DNA of 64,000 bases, from assembly GCF_025263265.1 (NCBI RefSeq), contig NZ_CP079869.1, positions 1 through 64,000 of the forward strand, read 5' to 3'. The stretch's first letter is position 1, and each line of letters starts with the position of its first letter. The notes beneath the pieces are model-generated. The model saw only the letters and a program-made list of their open reading frames with translations, had not been told where the DNA came from and made no database searches. The translations under genes were made by a program, and so were the position numbers. This stretch comes from Mycobacterium sp. SMC-4. Lineage in GTDB: Bacteria > Actinomycetota > Actinomycetes > Mycobacteriales > Mycobacteriaceae. Below are positions 31,360 to 40,608 of this stretch, piece by piece.

Positions 31360-31917
31360 ATGTTCGAACGTTTCGGCCGCCATGCCCGAGTTGCCGTCGT
31401 TCTCGCTCAGGAAGAGGCAAAAGAGCTCGGCGCCAACGTGATCGAACCGCAACACCTCTTGGCAGGGGTATTGCGGAGTGCCAGTCGGCAACTCTCGGCT
31501 GAACTCGCCGCCCTGGGTTTGAGCGCCGATGTGGTTCGCGATCGGTTAACAGCTGGAACGAGTGAGGCGTCCTTCGACGATGACGCCGATGCCCTGCGAG
31601 CTATTGGTATCGACCTTCCTGCGGTGCGGGATCGGGTCAACCGTACTTTCGGTGCCGGTTCATTCGAGAATGCGTTGGGGGGCTCGGGGAGGCGCCTTCG
31701 ACGCGGCACACTGCCGTTTGCGAAATCGACGAAGAAGGCGCTTGAGCTTGGGCTGCGAGAAGCACTCGCGCACAAAACTTCAGTGATCGAGTCCGAACAT
31801 CTCTTGTTGGGCATCGTGCGGGCGGGCGACCCTGTGGCCTGCGGTTTGATCACCGAGCACGTCACGGTCGATGAACTCCGTCACTCGATCGATGCCCTGT
31901 TGCGCGGAGCCGCCTGA
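31360..31917 (+). CDS. Clp N-terminal domain protein without ATPase (ClpC2-like)
   Basis: This 185-residue protein consists of two Clp-N repeats: residues about 1-65 (MFERFGRHARVAVVLAQEEA) and about 115-180 (KKALELGLREALAHKTSVIE, HLLLGIVRAGDP). There is no AAA+ module or Walker motif. ATG 31360 is favoured over 31354 because GGAGG is properly spaced and MFERF equals the ClpC1 N-terminus. Mycobacterial ClpC2-type proteins carry such domains and can capture ClpC1-targeting peptides. A role as decoy, adaptor or sensor is inference. Confidence 0.85.
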   Translation: MFERFGRHARVAVVLAQEEAKELGANVIEPQHLLAGVLRSASRQLSAELAALGLSADVVRDRLTAGTSEASFDDDADALRAIGIDLPAVRDRVNRTFGAGSFENALGGSGRRLRRGTLPFAKSTKKALELGLREALAHKTSVIESEHLLLGIVRAGDPVACGLITEHVTVDELRHSIDALLRGAA

Positions 31918-31979
31918 TTGGACCGCGGTGTGTGCTCGCACTCGACGCCCACGCCTGATCGCCCTGATTAACTGAGTAG

Positions 31980-32618
31980 GTGACCGCCGTCCTTTCCGCC
32001 GTGGTGGTGGAATCGGTCGACCCTGAGCGGCTGAACCGGTTCTGGTCGGAGCTGTTGAACTCGCCGGCCGACGGCGCGCGCTTGGAGTTCGTGCCGAGCA
32101 CCCTCGGCAAGGACGACAAGAACCGCCTCCACCTGGATCTGGCCTCGACGTCGGTCGACCAGCAATCCGAGCTTGTCGAGCTGGCATGTGTGCTGGGCGG
32201 TCGTCGAATCGACATCGGGCAAGGAACAGTTCCCTGGGCCGTGATGGCAGATCCGGAGGGAAACGAGTTCTGCGTCCTGGAGCCACGTGCGGAGTACCTC
32301 GGCCTCGGCCCCATCGCCGCGGTGGTGACCGATGTGCGCGATCCGGGTGCCGCCTGCCGGTTCTGGGCCGCGGAGCTCGATGTCGCCCCGGCGCGCACTC
32401 ACGCGGATTACGCAGCACTTCGCGCCGGGGGCGGCGCGTGGCTGGAGTTCGTCCGCAACTCGAACCCACCCAAGAGGCAGGGTCGGCTGCATCTCCGGTT
32501 CGAGGCACCCGGACGCGGAAAGACTGGGCCGCGGTGCCCGGTCTGCCACGGTGATTCGGCCGAGCTGGCAGATGGCGAAGGTAATCGATTCTGCCTGGCA
32601 CAGATGCAGGAAGGCTGA
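31980..32618 (+). CDS. VOC (glyoxalase/bleomycin-resistance fold) protein, two-domain
   Basis: This 212-residue protein has two VOC modules: residues about 1-105 (SAVVVESVDPERLNRFWSELL ... DPEGNEFCVLEP) and about 112-212 (AAVVTDVRDPGAACRFWAAEL ... DGEGNRFCL). The family includes metal-dependent lyases, dioxygenases and antibiotic-binding proteins. A C-terminal GPRCPVCHG is unusual and could bind metal. The substrate is unknown. It starts with GTG and stands alone between the Clp-N and XRE-cupin genes. Confidence 0.8.
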   Translation: MTAVLSAVVVESVDPERLNRFWSELLNSPADGARLEFVPSTLGKDDKNRLHLDLASTSVDQQSELVELACVLGGRRIDIGQGTVPWAVMADPEGNEFCVLEPRAEYLGLGPIAAVVTDVRDPGAACRFWAAELDVAPARTHADYAALRAGGGAWLEFVRNSNPPKRQGRLHLRFEAPGRGKTGPRCPVCHGDSAELADGEGNRFCLAQMQEG

Positions 32619-32657
32619 GCCCGTCGGGGGACCGTGCTGATTCAATCCCCTTGTTAT

Positions 32658-33260
32658 TCAGGAGGTTCCACTCCAGGATGCCGGAACGATCACCCACGTG
32701 ACCTCGGCGCCGGCGACCGGGTCGGCGTCCCAGTTGTGGGGTTCTCGGCCCGGGAACGTCAGGGAGTCGCCGGCAGTCAATGCGACATCGCGATCCACGA
32801 AATGCACGGTGACCGCTCCGGAGAGCACGTGGAGCACTTCGACCTGGCTGCTGATCGTGTACAACTCGGTGCCGCCGGTAGCGCCGGGCTGCATGCTCGA
32901 CCGAATGACCTGAACCCGAGCTTCGGCGCGCGGCGAGATCAGTCGTTCCGTCACCCCCGTGCCGCCCAAATTGATCAAGGGCGCCTCGTCGACGGAGACC
33001 TTCTGGATCTCCGGCTCGGCGAACAATGCCCCGAGTGACAGCGAGAGCACCTGGCACAGCTGCACCAGGGTGGCAACACTGGGCGAGGTTTCGTCGCGCT
33101 CGAGCCGGCTCAGGAATCCCTTGGTGAGGCCGCTGCTGTCGGCGACCTGAGAAAGCGTCAGTCCCTGCGCTTTTCGCGCGTTGCGAATGCGCGCCCCGAT
33201 CGCAATCGGTGCGGCATTCGGACCGGCATGGACTGGCCGCACGGGATCCTCGCTTCGCAT
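32658..33260 (-). CDS. XRE-family regulator with C-terminal cupin
   Basis: This 200-residue protein has an N-terminal XRE helix-turn-helix (IRNARKAQGLTLSQVADSSGLTKGFLSRLERDETSPS) and a C-terminal cupin sensor (VEVLHVLSGAVTVHF, LTAGDSLTFPGREPHNW). Such proteins control amine and amino-acid catabolism, for example PuuR-like repressors. It faces the ureohydrolase operon across 69 bp, and is the likely regulator of that operon. Confidence 0.88.
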   Translation of the reverse strand: MRSEDPVRPVHAGPNAAPIAIGARIRNARKAQGLTLSQVADSSGLTKGFLSRLERDETSPSVATLVQLCQVLSLSLGALFAEPEIQKVSVDEAPLINLGGTGVTERLISPRAEARVQVIRSSMQPGATGGTELYTISSQVEVLHVLSGAVTVHFVDRDVALTAGDSLTFPGREPHNWDADPVAGAEVTWVIVPASWSGTS

Positions 33261-33329
33261 TGACAGCCGTATCGGCCGGTCATAGGATCACGGCCATAGT
33301 TGTCTGTAGGATATCGAAAGTTTACTTCA

Positions 33330-34286
33330 ATGCAACAACCGCCGATAGGCCCGGTCGACGCCAGCGTCGTTCCCCGCTTCGCCGGCATCGCCACGTTCGC
33401 CCGGCTCCCGCGTCTGGACGAGGTTGACCACGCCGACATCGCGGTTGTCGGTGTGCCCTTCGACAGCGGAGTCAGCTACCGGCCCGGTGCCCGCTTCGGC
33501 CCGGCGCATGTCCGCGAGTCGTCGCGACTGCTGCGTCCCTTCAATCCCGCACAGCACATCGCACCGTTCGCGGTGCAACAGGTGGCCGATGCCGGTGACA
33601 TCGCGGCCAATCCGTTCAGCATCGACGCCGCAGTCGCCGAGATCGAGGCGGGCGCACTGCAACTCGCCTCGCGCGCGGATCGCCTGGTGACGATCGGGGG
33701 CGATCACACGATTGCGCTGCCGCTGTTGCGTACGGTCGCGGCCAAGCACGGCCCCGTCGCCGTGCTGCACTTCGATGCCCACCTCGACACCTGGGACACC
33801 TATTTCGGCGCGCCTGTCACGCACGGCACCCCGTTCCGGCGCGCCTCCGAAGAAGGCCTGATCGACCTGACCGCGAGTATGCACGTCGGGACCCGCGGCC
33901 CGCTCTACGGAGTAGAGGATCTCAGCGACGACGCGCGCCTGGGCTTCGCGATCGTGACCACCGAAGAGATTGAGGAGCAGGGAGTCTCGGTGGCCATCGA
34001 GCGCATCCGCAGCCGCGTCGGCGAGGCACCGCTCTACATCTCCATCGACATCGACGTCCTCGACCCCGCGCACGCACCGGGCACCGGCACCCCCGAAGCA
34101 GGGGGGATGACCAGTCGCGAGCTGCTGCGCATCATCCGGGCGCTGGCCGACCGGCGGATCGTCGGCGCCGACGTCGTCGAGGTCGCCCCGGCCTACGACC
34201 ACGCCCAGCTGACCGGCATCGCCGCCGCGCACGTCGCCTACGAACTGATCAGCGCAATGGCGCCGCGCGGGCACGACCATGGCTGA
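33330..34286 (+). CDS. Ureohydrolase (agmatinase/guanidinobutyrase-like)
   Basis: This 318-residue member of the arginase superfamily hydrolyses a guanidino group to urea and an amine. The binuclear manganese motifs are [17 protein letters not shown] and SIDIDVLDP. It is close to SpeB and Gbu types, and the substrate cannot be fixed by motif alone. ATG 33330 was chosen; the frame extends ten codons upstream into the promoter. It is the first gene of an operon with an NCS1 permease, a cyclase and a nitrilase, which suggests use of a guanidino compound as nitrogen source. Confidence 0.88.
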   Translation: MQQPPIGPVDASVVPRFAGIATFARLPRLDEVDHADIAVVGVPFDSGVSYRPGARFGPAHVRESSRLLRPFNPAQHIAPFAVQQVADAGDIAANPFSIDAAVAEIEAGALQLASRADRLVTIGGDHTIALPLLRTVAAKHGPVAVLHFDAHLDTWDTYFGAPVTHGTPFRRASEEGLIDLTASMHVGTRGPLYGVEDLSDDARLGFAIVTTEEIEEQGVSVAIERIRSRVGEAPLYISIDIDVLDPAHAPGTGTPEAGGMTSRELLRIIRALADRRIVGADVVEVAPAYDHAQLTGIAAAHVAYELISAMAPRGHDHG

Positions 34287-34328
34287 TCCGAACGCCGAAC
34301 ACCTGTCGCCGGTCCCCGAGGAGTCAGT

Positions 34329-35714
34329 ATGACCTCGCTCTACACCCGCCTCGACCGTCGCCTGGAAATCCAGGCCGACAATGCCGGACCCCTGCGCGGC
34401 ACCCTCTCGCTACCGCGCATCGGCATGATCTGGCTGGCCGCCAACCTGGTCGTGACCACACTGCTGACCGGCACGCTGCTGATTCCCGCCGTTGATTACG
34501 GCACCGCGCTCACCATGATCCTGCTGGGCACCCTCGGCGGTGCCGTCGTGCTCACTCTGGTGGGCAACATCGGAACCCGCACGGGGCTACCGACGATGGC
34601 GCTGACCCGCGGCGCGTTCGGCATCCGCGGCAGTCTGCTGCCGGTGGCCGCGAACGTGGTGATCCTGATGGGGTGGAGTTGGGTGCAGGCGATGCTGGCC
34701 GGAGTGACCGTCAACTACCTCGTCGAAAGCCTCACCGGATTCTCCAACCCCGCGCTGTTCGCGGTCCTGTGCCAGACGATCGTGGTGCTGATCGCCATCC
34801 TCGGCCACGAGGGCATCGCCCGGATCGAGCCGTGGCTGGCCGTGCTGATGTTGGCGATCATCGGATACATCTTCATCGTCGCGTTCACCAGCTTCAGTCC
34901 GGCAGATTTCCAGGCGATTCCGATCGACGCGTCGATTGGCTACACGTCGGTGACGGTTCTGGACATCGTCATCGCCACCGCGATCTCTTGGACGGTGTTG
35001 TCGGCGGACTTCAATCGGCTGGCCCGCTCGAGCAAGGCCGGCATCGTCGGTTCGGGCATCGGCTACACCCTCTCGACGGTCATCGCGATGACCCTCGGTG
35101 CAACCGCGATCGGTTACGTCATCCTTCGCGGCGACGAGGCCGCCGCCTTCGACCCGGGCACCATCGTCGCCGCGTTCGGCCCACCCCTGGCGATCGTGAT
35201 CTTCCTGTCCGTCATGGCCACCAACACGATGGTCGTCTACGGCATGGTGCAGTCGGTGGTCAACGCCCGGCCCGGCAGCAGGCTGCGCTTCCTGCCCACC
35301 GTGCTGGTTCTCGGTGTCATCTCGATCATCGGCGCAACCTGGCTGGGGTTGCTCGGCCAGTTCACCGACTTCCTGGTGATGATCGGCGCGTTCTTCGTTC
35401 CGGTGTTCGCGATCATGATCGTCGACTACTACATCCTGAAGCGCGCGGCGTACACCGCCGACATTCTGCGCGACGGCCCGGGGCGCTACTGGTATCTCGC
35501 CGGGGTCAACTGGATTGCCGTCGCGGCCTGGGCGGTCGGTGCGGTGATGTCGTATGTGTGGGCCTACGTCTGGCCCAGTCCGATCGGCGCGACCATTCCG
35601 GCGTTCTTCCTGACATTCGTCCTGTATTTGGTGGCCATGCTGCCCAGCCGCGCGCGTCAGCCTCGGGAGCCCAGCGTTCACCTTGCCGTCCGGTCCGACG
35701 CAGAACAGGTGTGA
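34329..35714 (+). CDS. NCS1-family cytosine/purine/allantoin-type permease
   Basis: This 461-residue membrane protein has about twelve hydrophobic helices and the NCS1 family pattern in helices 1-3 (PRIGMIWLAANLVVTTLLTG, GTRTGLPTMALTRGAFGIRGS). NCS1 proteins are cation symporters for nucleobases, hydantoins, thiamine and similar compounds. Lying directly after the ureohydrolase gene (42 bp), it probably imports the operon's substrate. Confidence 0.9.
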   Translation: MTSLYTRLDRRLEIQADNAGPLRGTLSLPRIGMIWLAANLVVTTLLTGTLLIPAVDYGTALTMILLGTLGGAVVLTLVGNIGTRTGLPTMALTRGAFGIRGSLLPVAANVVILMGWSWVQAMLAGVTVNYLVESLTGFSNPALFAVLCQTIVVLIAILGHEGIARIEPWLAVLMLAIIGYIFIVAFTSFSPADFQAIPIDASIGYTSVTVLDIVIATAISWTVLSADFNRLARSSKAGIVGSGIGYTLSTVIAMTLGATAIGYVILRGDEAAAFDPGTIVAAFGPPLAIVIFLSVMATNTMVVYGMVQSVVNARPGSRLRFLPTVLVLGVISIIGATWLGLLGQFTDFLVMIGAFFVPVFAIMIVDYYILKRAAYTADILRDGPGRYWYLAGVNWIAVAAWAVGAVMSYVWAYVWPSPIGATIPAFFLTFVLYLVAMLPSRARQPREPSVHLAVRSDAEQV

Positions 35715-35721
35715 GCGCGGC

Positions 35722-36369
35722 ATGCGTGAACTGAGCCACCCGATCACCGCCGGGATGCAGGTGTATCCCGGCGATCCCCCGGTGCGGGTGGAATCCGCTC
35801 TCGAACTCGCCCGTGACGGCGTGGATGTCGTTGCGCTGCATCTGGGTTCGCACACCGGAACACACCTGGACGCACCATCGCACACCATCGCCGGGGCGCG
35901 CACCACCGGAGGCATCGGACTCGACGAACTGGTCGGCGATGCGCTGGTGGTGCATCTCACCGGCTGCGCACCGCGCTCGACATATGGCCTCGCCGAGATC
36001 GAGGCGGCGCTTCCGGACGGCCTGCCCGTCCGGCTGCCACCGATCATCGTCCTCGATACCGGCTGGGCCGCGCACTTCGGCACCGATGAGGCATTCGATC
36101 ACCCTGCGCTCGACCCTGATGCCGCCGTCGAATTGTTGCGCCGCGGAATGCACGTGCTCGCCGTCGACACCCTCAGCCCGGACCCTACCGCAGCGGCTGT
36201 CGCCGAGTTCCCGGTGCATCGCGCCGTCCTCGGTGCCGATGCGCTGATCGTCGAAAACCTCTGCCATCTGGACACTCTCGCCGCGAATGTGTGCGTCGGG
36301 TTCTTCCCGCTGCCGATCGACGCCGACGGCGCACCGGTTCGGGCCGTCGCGTTCGACGGGAGTCACTGA
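35722..36369 (+). CDS. Cyclase-family (kynurenine formamidase-like) metal hydrolase
   Basis: This 215-residue protein has the family signature HLGSHTGTHLDAPSH, the metal site of formamidase- and isatin-hydrolase-type enzymes, and the pair DTLSPDP and AVLGADALIVENL near the end. It hydrolyses an amide or lactam. The ATG at 35722 lies seven bases after the permease stop. It overlaps the nitrilase ATG by one base (TGATG), so translation is coupled. Confidence 0.88.
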   Translation: MRELSHPITAGMQVYPGDPPVRVESALELARDGVDVVALHLGSHTGTHLDAPSHTIAGARTTGGIGLDELVGDALVVHLTGCAPRSTYGLAEIEAALPDGLPVRLPPIIVLDTGWAAHFGTDEAFDHPALDPDAAVELLRRGMHVLAVDTLSPDPTAAAVAEFPVHRAVLGADALIVENLCHLDTLAANVCVGFFPLPIDADGAPVRAVAFDGSH

Positions 36370-37181
36370 TGCGCACCCTACGGGCCTCGGCTATCGCGCT
36401 GCCGATCGAGTTCGGCGACGCGGAACACAACGTCGCCGCCGCGCGTGCGGCCCTGCAGGCGTGCGCGCCCGGACCCCACCTCATCGTGCTTCCCGAACTG
36501 GCCTTCAGCGGCTATGTCTTCGCCGACGGTGCCGAAGCCCGCGCGCTGTCGATGACCGCTGACGACCCGCGCCTGACCTCTTTGACCTCCGATGTCCCGC
36601 AGGGCGCGGTGGCGGTGGTGGGGTTCTGCGAGCGAGCCGGCGATCGGCTGTACAACTCGGCGCTGGTGCTCGCGCGATCCGGCATCCTGGGCTGCTACCG
36701 CAAGGCGCACCTCTGGGACGAGGAGAGCCGGTTCTTCAGCGTCGGCGACGAAGCGGGGATGGTCCTGGAGACGCCGATCGGTCGCCTCGGTGTCGCCATC
36801 TGCTACGACATCGAATTCCCGGAGGTGCCTAGGCGATTGGCGCTGGCCGGGGCCGACGTGTTGGCACTGCCGGTCAACTGGCCGCTGGCCGAACGGCCCG
36901 ACGGTGAGCACCCGCCCGAGACCATTCAAGCGATGGCGGCCGCACGGGCGTCGAGGCTGCCGACGGTGATCGCCGACCGACATGGCACCGAGCGCGGGGT
37001 CGAATGGACCGGGGGCACCGCCGTGATCTCCGGCCACGGCTGGGTGTGCGCGACGCCCGACGAGCGCGGCGTCGCCTCGGCGATCGTCACCATCGACACC
37101 GGCAAAGCGCTCGGGAACAACAACGACCTGTTCGCCGATCGTCGACCGGAGCTCTACACCGAGGTCAGCCGTCGAACCTGA
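36369..37181 (+). CDS. Carbon-nitrogen hydrolase (nitrilase superfamily)
   Basis: This 270-residue amidase-type enzyme has the full catalytic triad: Glu43 (LPELAFSG), Lys112 ([10 protein letters not shown]) and Cys145 ([10 protein letters not shown]). It probably releases ammonia from an amide or carbamoyl compound made by the upstream enzymes. The start overlaps the cyclase stop. Its last 17 bases overlap the 3' end of the SDR gene on the other strand. Confidence 0.9.
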   Translation: MRTLRASAIALPIEFGDAEHNVAAARAALQACAPGPHLIVLPELAFSGYVFADGAEARALSMTADDPRLTSLTSDVPQGAVAVVGFCERAGDRLYNSALVLARSGILGCYRKAHLWDEESRFFSVGDEAGMVLETPIGRLGVAICYDIEFPEVPRRLALAGADVLALPVNWPLAERPDGEHPPETIQAMAAARASRLPTVIADRHGTERGVEWTGGTAVISGHGWVCATPDERGVASAIVTIDTGKALGNNNDLFADRRPELYTEVSRRT

Positions 37182-38100
37182 CGCCGGTGAGACCCTCGGA
37201 CACCTCCCAGAGCCGGGCTGCGGTCTGGTTGTCCTGCAATGGCTTCCACAACTTCTGCGGACCTGGCGGACCGCCGGCGGCACCGGGCCACTGCGGCCCG
37301 TAGAACGCTCCGGGCTCGGTGGCGGTCGCCGCCATCAGCGCGGGCAACGCGGCACTGTCCACCGAGCCGACGAGCAGCCCGCGCGCGGACAGCCAGCGGA
37401 TCATCCGGACCTGCGTGGTGTCGCGGTCCCGGCCGACCTCCGTCCGCGCCGACAACAAGCTCGTCGGCGCGACACCGGGGTGTGAGATGTTGCTGGTGAT
37501 TCCCCAGCCGGCCACGGCGCTGCGACGGGCAAGCTCAAGCCCGAACAACCCACACGCGATCTTGGACTGCCGGTAGGCGGCCATACCGTTGTAGCTGCGC
37601 ACCCAGTTCAGGTCGTCCCAGTTGATGACGCCGCTGCGGGCGGCAATGCTGGTCTGCGAGGTCACCCGCGCCCGACCCGCCCGCAGCAGTGGCAGCAGCT
37701 GCCCGGTAAGCGCGAAGTGGCCCAGATGATTGGTGCCGAACTGCAATTCGAAACCGTCGACGGTGCTCTGCCGGTCCGGTGGTGTCATCACCCCGGCATT
37801 GTTGACCAGCAGGTGAATCGGGGCACCCGCGGAGCGCAGCTTCGCACCGAGCGCGGCCACCGATGCCAGCGAGGACAGATCCACTGATTCCAGCGCCAGT
37901 TTCGCGTGAGGATGCCGGGCCCGTATCCGCTCCGCGGCGGCCTCGCCCTTGGCGGCGTTTCGGACCGGCATGACCACCTCGGCGCCGGCGCCGGCCAGAC
38001 TGGTGGCGATGCCCAGGCCGATCCCGTCGCTGGCACCGGTCAGCACGGCACGCGTGCCGGTCAGGTCGGGGATGGCGATGTCGTCATGTCTGCGTGGCAT
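37165..38100 (-). CDS. Short-chain dehydrogenase/reductase
   Basis: This 311-residue SDR has the cofactor motif [14 protein letters not shown], and catalytic YRQSK. The preceding catalytic serine region reads [10 protein letters not shown]. Residues such as R at VMPVRN after the second strand suggest NADP preference. It resembles the protochlorophyllide-reductase-like SDRs common in mycobacteria. The substrate is unknown. It faces the MmyB-like regulator across 88 bp. Confidence 0.88.
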   Translation of the reverse strand: MPRRHDDIAIPDLTGTRAVLTGASDGIGLGIATSLAGAGAEVVMPVRNAAKGEAAAERIRARHPHAKLALESVDLSSLASVAALGAKLRSAGAPIHLLVNNAGVMTPPDRQSTVDGFELQFGTNHLGHFALTGQLLPLLRAGRARVTSQTSIAARSGVINWDDLNWVRSYNGMAAYRQSKIACGLFGLELARRSAVAGWGITSNISHPGVAPTSLLSARTEVGRDRDTTQVRMIRWLSARGLLVGSVDSAALPALMAATATEPGAFYGPQWPGAAGGPPGPQKLWKPLQDNQTAARLWEVSEGLTGVRFDG

Positions 38101-38188
38101 GGTCTCGACGATGCCGGGTGAGCGCGACTGTTATCCACGGTCTGACGATCCATGGCTGGGCGGTCGGGCGGCGGGAATAATCGGCACC

Positions 38189-39019
38189 ATGATCGACCGG
38201 GTCGGACTGGCAGAGTTCCTGGTCCGTCGTCGCCACGTACTGCAGCCCGAGGACGTCGGGCTGCCGCGCGGGCAACGGCGTCGCACCAGCGGGTTGCGGC
38301 GCGAGGAGGTCGCGGCGCTGTGCCACATGTCCACCGACTACTACACGCGGCTGGAGCAGGAACGCGGACCGCAGCCCTCCGAGCAGATGATCGCCTCGAT
38401 TGCCCAGGGCCTGCACCTCTCACGCGACGAGCGTGACCATCTGTTCCGGCTCGCCGGCCATCGACCGCCGCCGCGGGGATCGGGCACCGACCACATCAGT
38501 CCCGGAATGCTGCGCATCTTCGACAGGCTCACCGACACCCCGGCCGAGATCGTCACCGAACTGGGGGAGACGCTGCGTCAGACACCGCTCGGCGTCGCCC
38601 TTGTCGGTGACCTGAGCCGACACACCGGACCGTCGCGCAGCATCGGCTACCGCTGGTTCACCGACCCCACCGCCCGGGCGCTGCACCCTGCCGAAGACCA
38701 CGAATTCTATTCGCGCATGTATGTGTCGGGCCTGCGCGGAGTCCTCACGCTGCGCGGTCCGCAGTCCACGGCCGCGCAGCTGCTGGAGCTGCTCACTGCC
38801 CGGAGCGCAGAGTTCCGCGCGTTGTGGGCGCAGCACGAGGTGGGAATCCGACCCCGAGAAATCAAGCGCTACAACCATCCCGAGGTGGGGCGGTTGGAAC
38901 TGCACTGTCAGATCCTGCTCGACCCGGAGGAGTCCCACACGCTGCTGGTGTATACCGCCGCACCGGGCAGCGAAAGCTATGAGAAACTGCAACTTCTCTC
39001 GGTGGTCGGCTCGACCTGA
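38189..39019 (+). CDS. XRE-family regulator with MmyB-like ligand domain
   Basis: This 276-residue protein has a helix-turn-helix (GLRREEVAALCHMSTDYYTRLEQERG) and a C-terminal PAS-like MmyB domain, a fatty-acid-binding fold in other actinobacteria. ATG 38189 was selected as the family start; the frame upstream is the shadow of the SDR gene. It probably regulates the divergent SDR gene. Confidence 0.88.
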   Translation: MIDRVGLAEFLVRRRHVLQPEDVGLPRGQRRRTSGLRREEVAALCHMSTDYYTRLEQERGPQPSEQMIASIAQGLHLSRDERDHLFRLAGHRPPPRGSGTDHISPGMLRIFDRLTDTPAEIVTELGETLRQTPLGVALVGDLSRHTGPSRSIGYRWFTDPTARALHPAEDHEFYSRMYVSGLRGVLTLRGPQSTAAQLLELLTARSAEFRALWAQHEVGIRPREIKRYNHPEVGRLELHCQILLDPEESHTLLVYTAAPGSESYEKLQLLSVVGST

Positions 39020-39044
39020 CACCGGCTCGACCTGACACCGGCGG

Positions 39045-39734
39045 TCACCACCACACGGCGCGGTGCACCAGCGCGTCGGCAATCAGCAGAATTCCGGCGA
39101 CGACGAACAGGATGCGCACAGCGAGTGGGCCGTACTGGGTCAGGGTGCGCACCAATAGCCGCTGCGCCCGGTCGGCCTTCTTGCTCTTACTCGTGGACAG
39201 CGCCAGCACCAGCATGCAGGGCAGCAGCGCGACGGCGCAGTAGGCGAGCACGAGCGCTGGCCAGGCCGCTGGTAACGGCTGTTGTGCAGCGATCATCGCC
39301 AACCCGGCCAGGTAGGGGACCGCTGTCGGAGCTTGGCCGAGACCGATTGCCACGCCGACGAATCCGAGCAGCCAGGGACGCTGGCGCATTGCCGCCATGG
39401 CCCAGCCGGGGGCGGCGCTCTGTGCCACCAGCGGGAAGAATGCCAGCAGGATCAGCACGACACCGAGCAGGAACCCGCCCCCGTACCGGGTTGCCGGGGT
39501 GAGCTCGAACCCGGTGAGGTCGGTGAGGAAGTCGATGCCGAGCACGGCGCACAGGCCGAACACCGACGTCACCGAGTAGACCCCACCGATGAAGCTCAGC
39601 CCCCCCGGCAGAGCGGACTGCCGGTTCAACCGACTGACGTAGACAATCGCGGCCACCACGCCGATATTGAGCACACTGAGTGAATCCAGGAATGCCAGAC
39701 CGGCCAACGCCGCGATCAGGCCCGTCATCGGCAC
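39045..39734 (-). CDS. GAP-family membrane protein
   Basis: This 229-residue protein has six hydrophobic segments and resembles the GAP (Sap, sulfolipid-1-addressing) family, which shares a fold with LysE- and DsbD-type transporters. A basic loop (STSKSKKADRAQRLLV) precedes the last helix. Members take part in lipid export in mycobacteria. It is separated from the phosphonate genes by 188 bp and may be independent. Confidence 0.75.
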   Translation of the reverse strand: MPMTGLIAALAGLAFLDSLSVLNIGVVAAIVYVSRLNRQSALPGGLSFIGGVYSVTSVFGLCAVLGIDFLTDLTGFELTPATRYGGGFLLGVVLILLAFFPLVAQSAAPGWAMAAMRQRPWLLGFVGVAIGLGQAPTAVPYLAGLAMIAAQQPLPAAWPALVLAYCAVALLPCMLVLALSTSKSKKADRAQRLLVRTLTQYGPLAVRILFVVAGILLIADALVHRAVWW

Positions 39735-39840
39735 CGCCGGGGACCCGACACAGTAATGTTCCGGCAGGATCGCACCGGCGGGTCGAAGGCAGCCACTGTA
39801 TCGACCTTAACGGTCCGCACCGATCCTCAGGTCAGCGCCC

Positions 39841-39869
39841 GGAACGTGGGCAGCAGGTCAGCACGTTCC
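39841..39869 (-). terminator. Hairpin after the phosphonatase-like gene
   Basis: GGAACGTG and CACGTTCC form an 8-bp stem with a 13-base loop. It lies 54 bp past the stop of the minus-strand hydrolase gene and could end that operon. No T run follows. Confidence 0.3.
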
Positions 39870-39922
39870 CCACGGTGGGGAGCAGGGCTGGGCCTGAGAC
39901 GAACTGTTGTCCGGGCCGACAG

Positions 39923-40600
39923 TCAGCGTTGCGCCAGAACCAGATCCGCGAACTCGCCGACCGTTGTGACGATGTGTGTAGCACCGGCGGCGCGCAGCTG
40001 CGCGTCGGTGTGCGCACCGGTCAGGGTGCCCGCGACGACGGCCGCCCCGGCACGCAGACCGGAGTCGATGTCGCTGGTGGTATCACCGAGCACCGCCAGG
40101 TTGCTCACGGCGTCACCGCCCAACCGCATCAACGCGGTGAGGTTCAGATCCGGGTACGGGCGCCCGCGCAGTCCCTGGCCGGCGGCCAACGCCACATCGG
40201 CCAGCGACTGCCACCCCAACGACGCCAGCAGCTTCTCCTGGGTGGCGGCGCTGAAGCCGGTGCTCAGTGCGACCCGCACGCCGGACGCCCGCAGCCGCGA
40301 GATCGTCTCGGCAGCACCGGTTATCGGTGTCGATCCACCGGCATCGACCAGCTCGGAATAGGCGGTCTCGAACGCGGCATTGGCCACCTGGGCCCGGTCC
40401 TCGTCCCCGAGCAATGCCCGAAAGACCGAGATTTTGGATTGTCCCATGGTGTCGAGCACATACTGGCGGGCCTGATCGCGCCCGGGACCCGAGGCCGCAA
40501 CCCCGGCCGCGGTGGCCGCCCGGTCGAAGGCCGCCAGCACCAGACCGTTGTCGGCCACGGTCGTGCCGGCCATGTCGAGGACAGCCACCTGGATCGTCAT
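39923..40600 (-). CDS. Phosphonatase-like HAD hydrolase (PhnX-related)
   Basis: This 225-residue HAD-superfamily enzyme has nucleophile Asp9 in LDMAGTT, the D-A-G-T-T form typical of phosphonoacetaldehyde hydrolase. Its cap domain has MGQSK with Lys56, which aligns with the Schiff-base lysine (Lys53) of PhnX. Motif III/IV is LAVLGDTTSDI. It probably hydrolyses the C-P bond of phosphonoacetaldehyde or a near relative. It starts eight bases after the FAD oxidoreductase gene and belongs to the same operon. Confidence 0.87.
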   Translation of the reverse strand: MTIQVAVLDMAGTTVADNGLVLAAFDRAATAAGVAASGPGRDQARQYVLDTMGQSKISVFRALLGDEDRAQVANAAFETAYSELVDAGGSTPITGAAETISRLRASGVRVALSTGFSAATQEKLLASLGWQSLADVALAAGQGLRGRPYPDLNLTALMRLGGDAVSNLAVLGDTTSDIDSGLRAGAAVVAGTLTGAHTDAQLRAAGATHIVTTVGEFADLVLAQR

Positions 40601-40608
40601 AGCCACTC

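Noticed and set aside
34587..36083. A 498-codon minus-strand frame opposite the NCS1 permease
   Set aside because: The product is extremely rich in Asp, His, Arg and Gln, the antisense image of membrane helices, and crosses two real genes.
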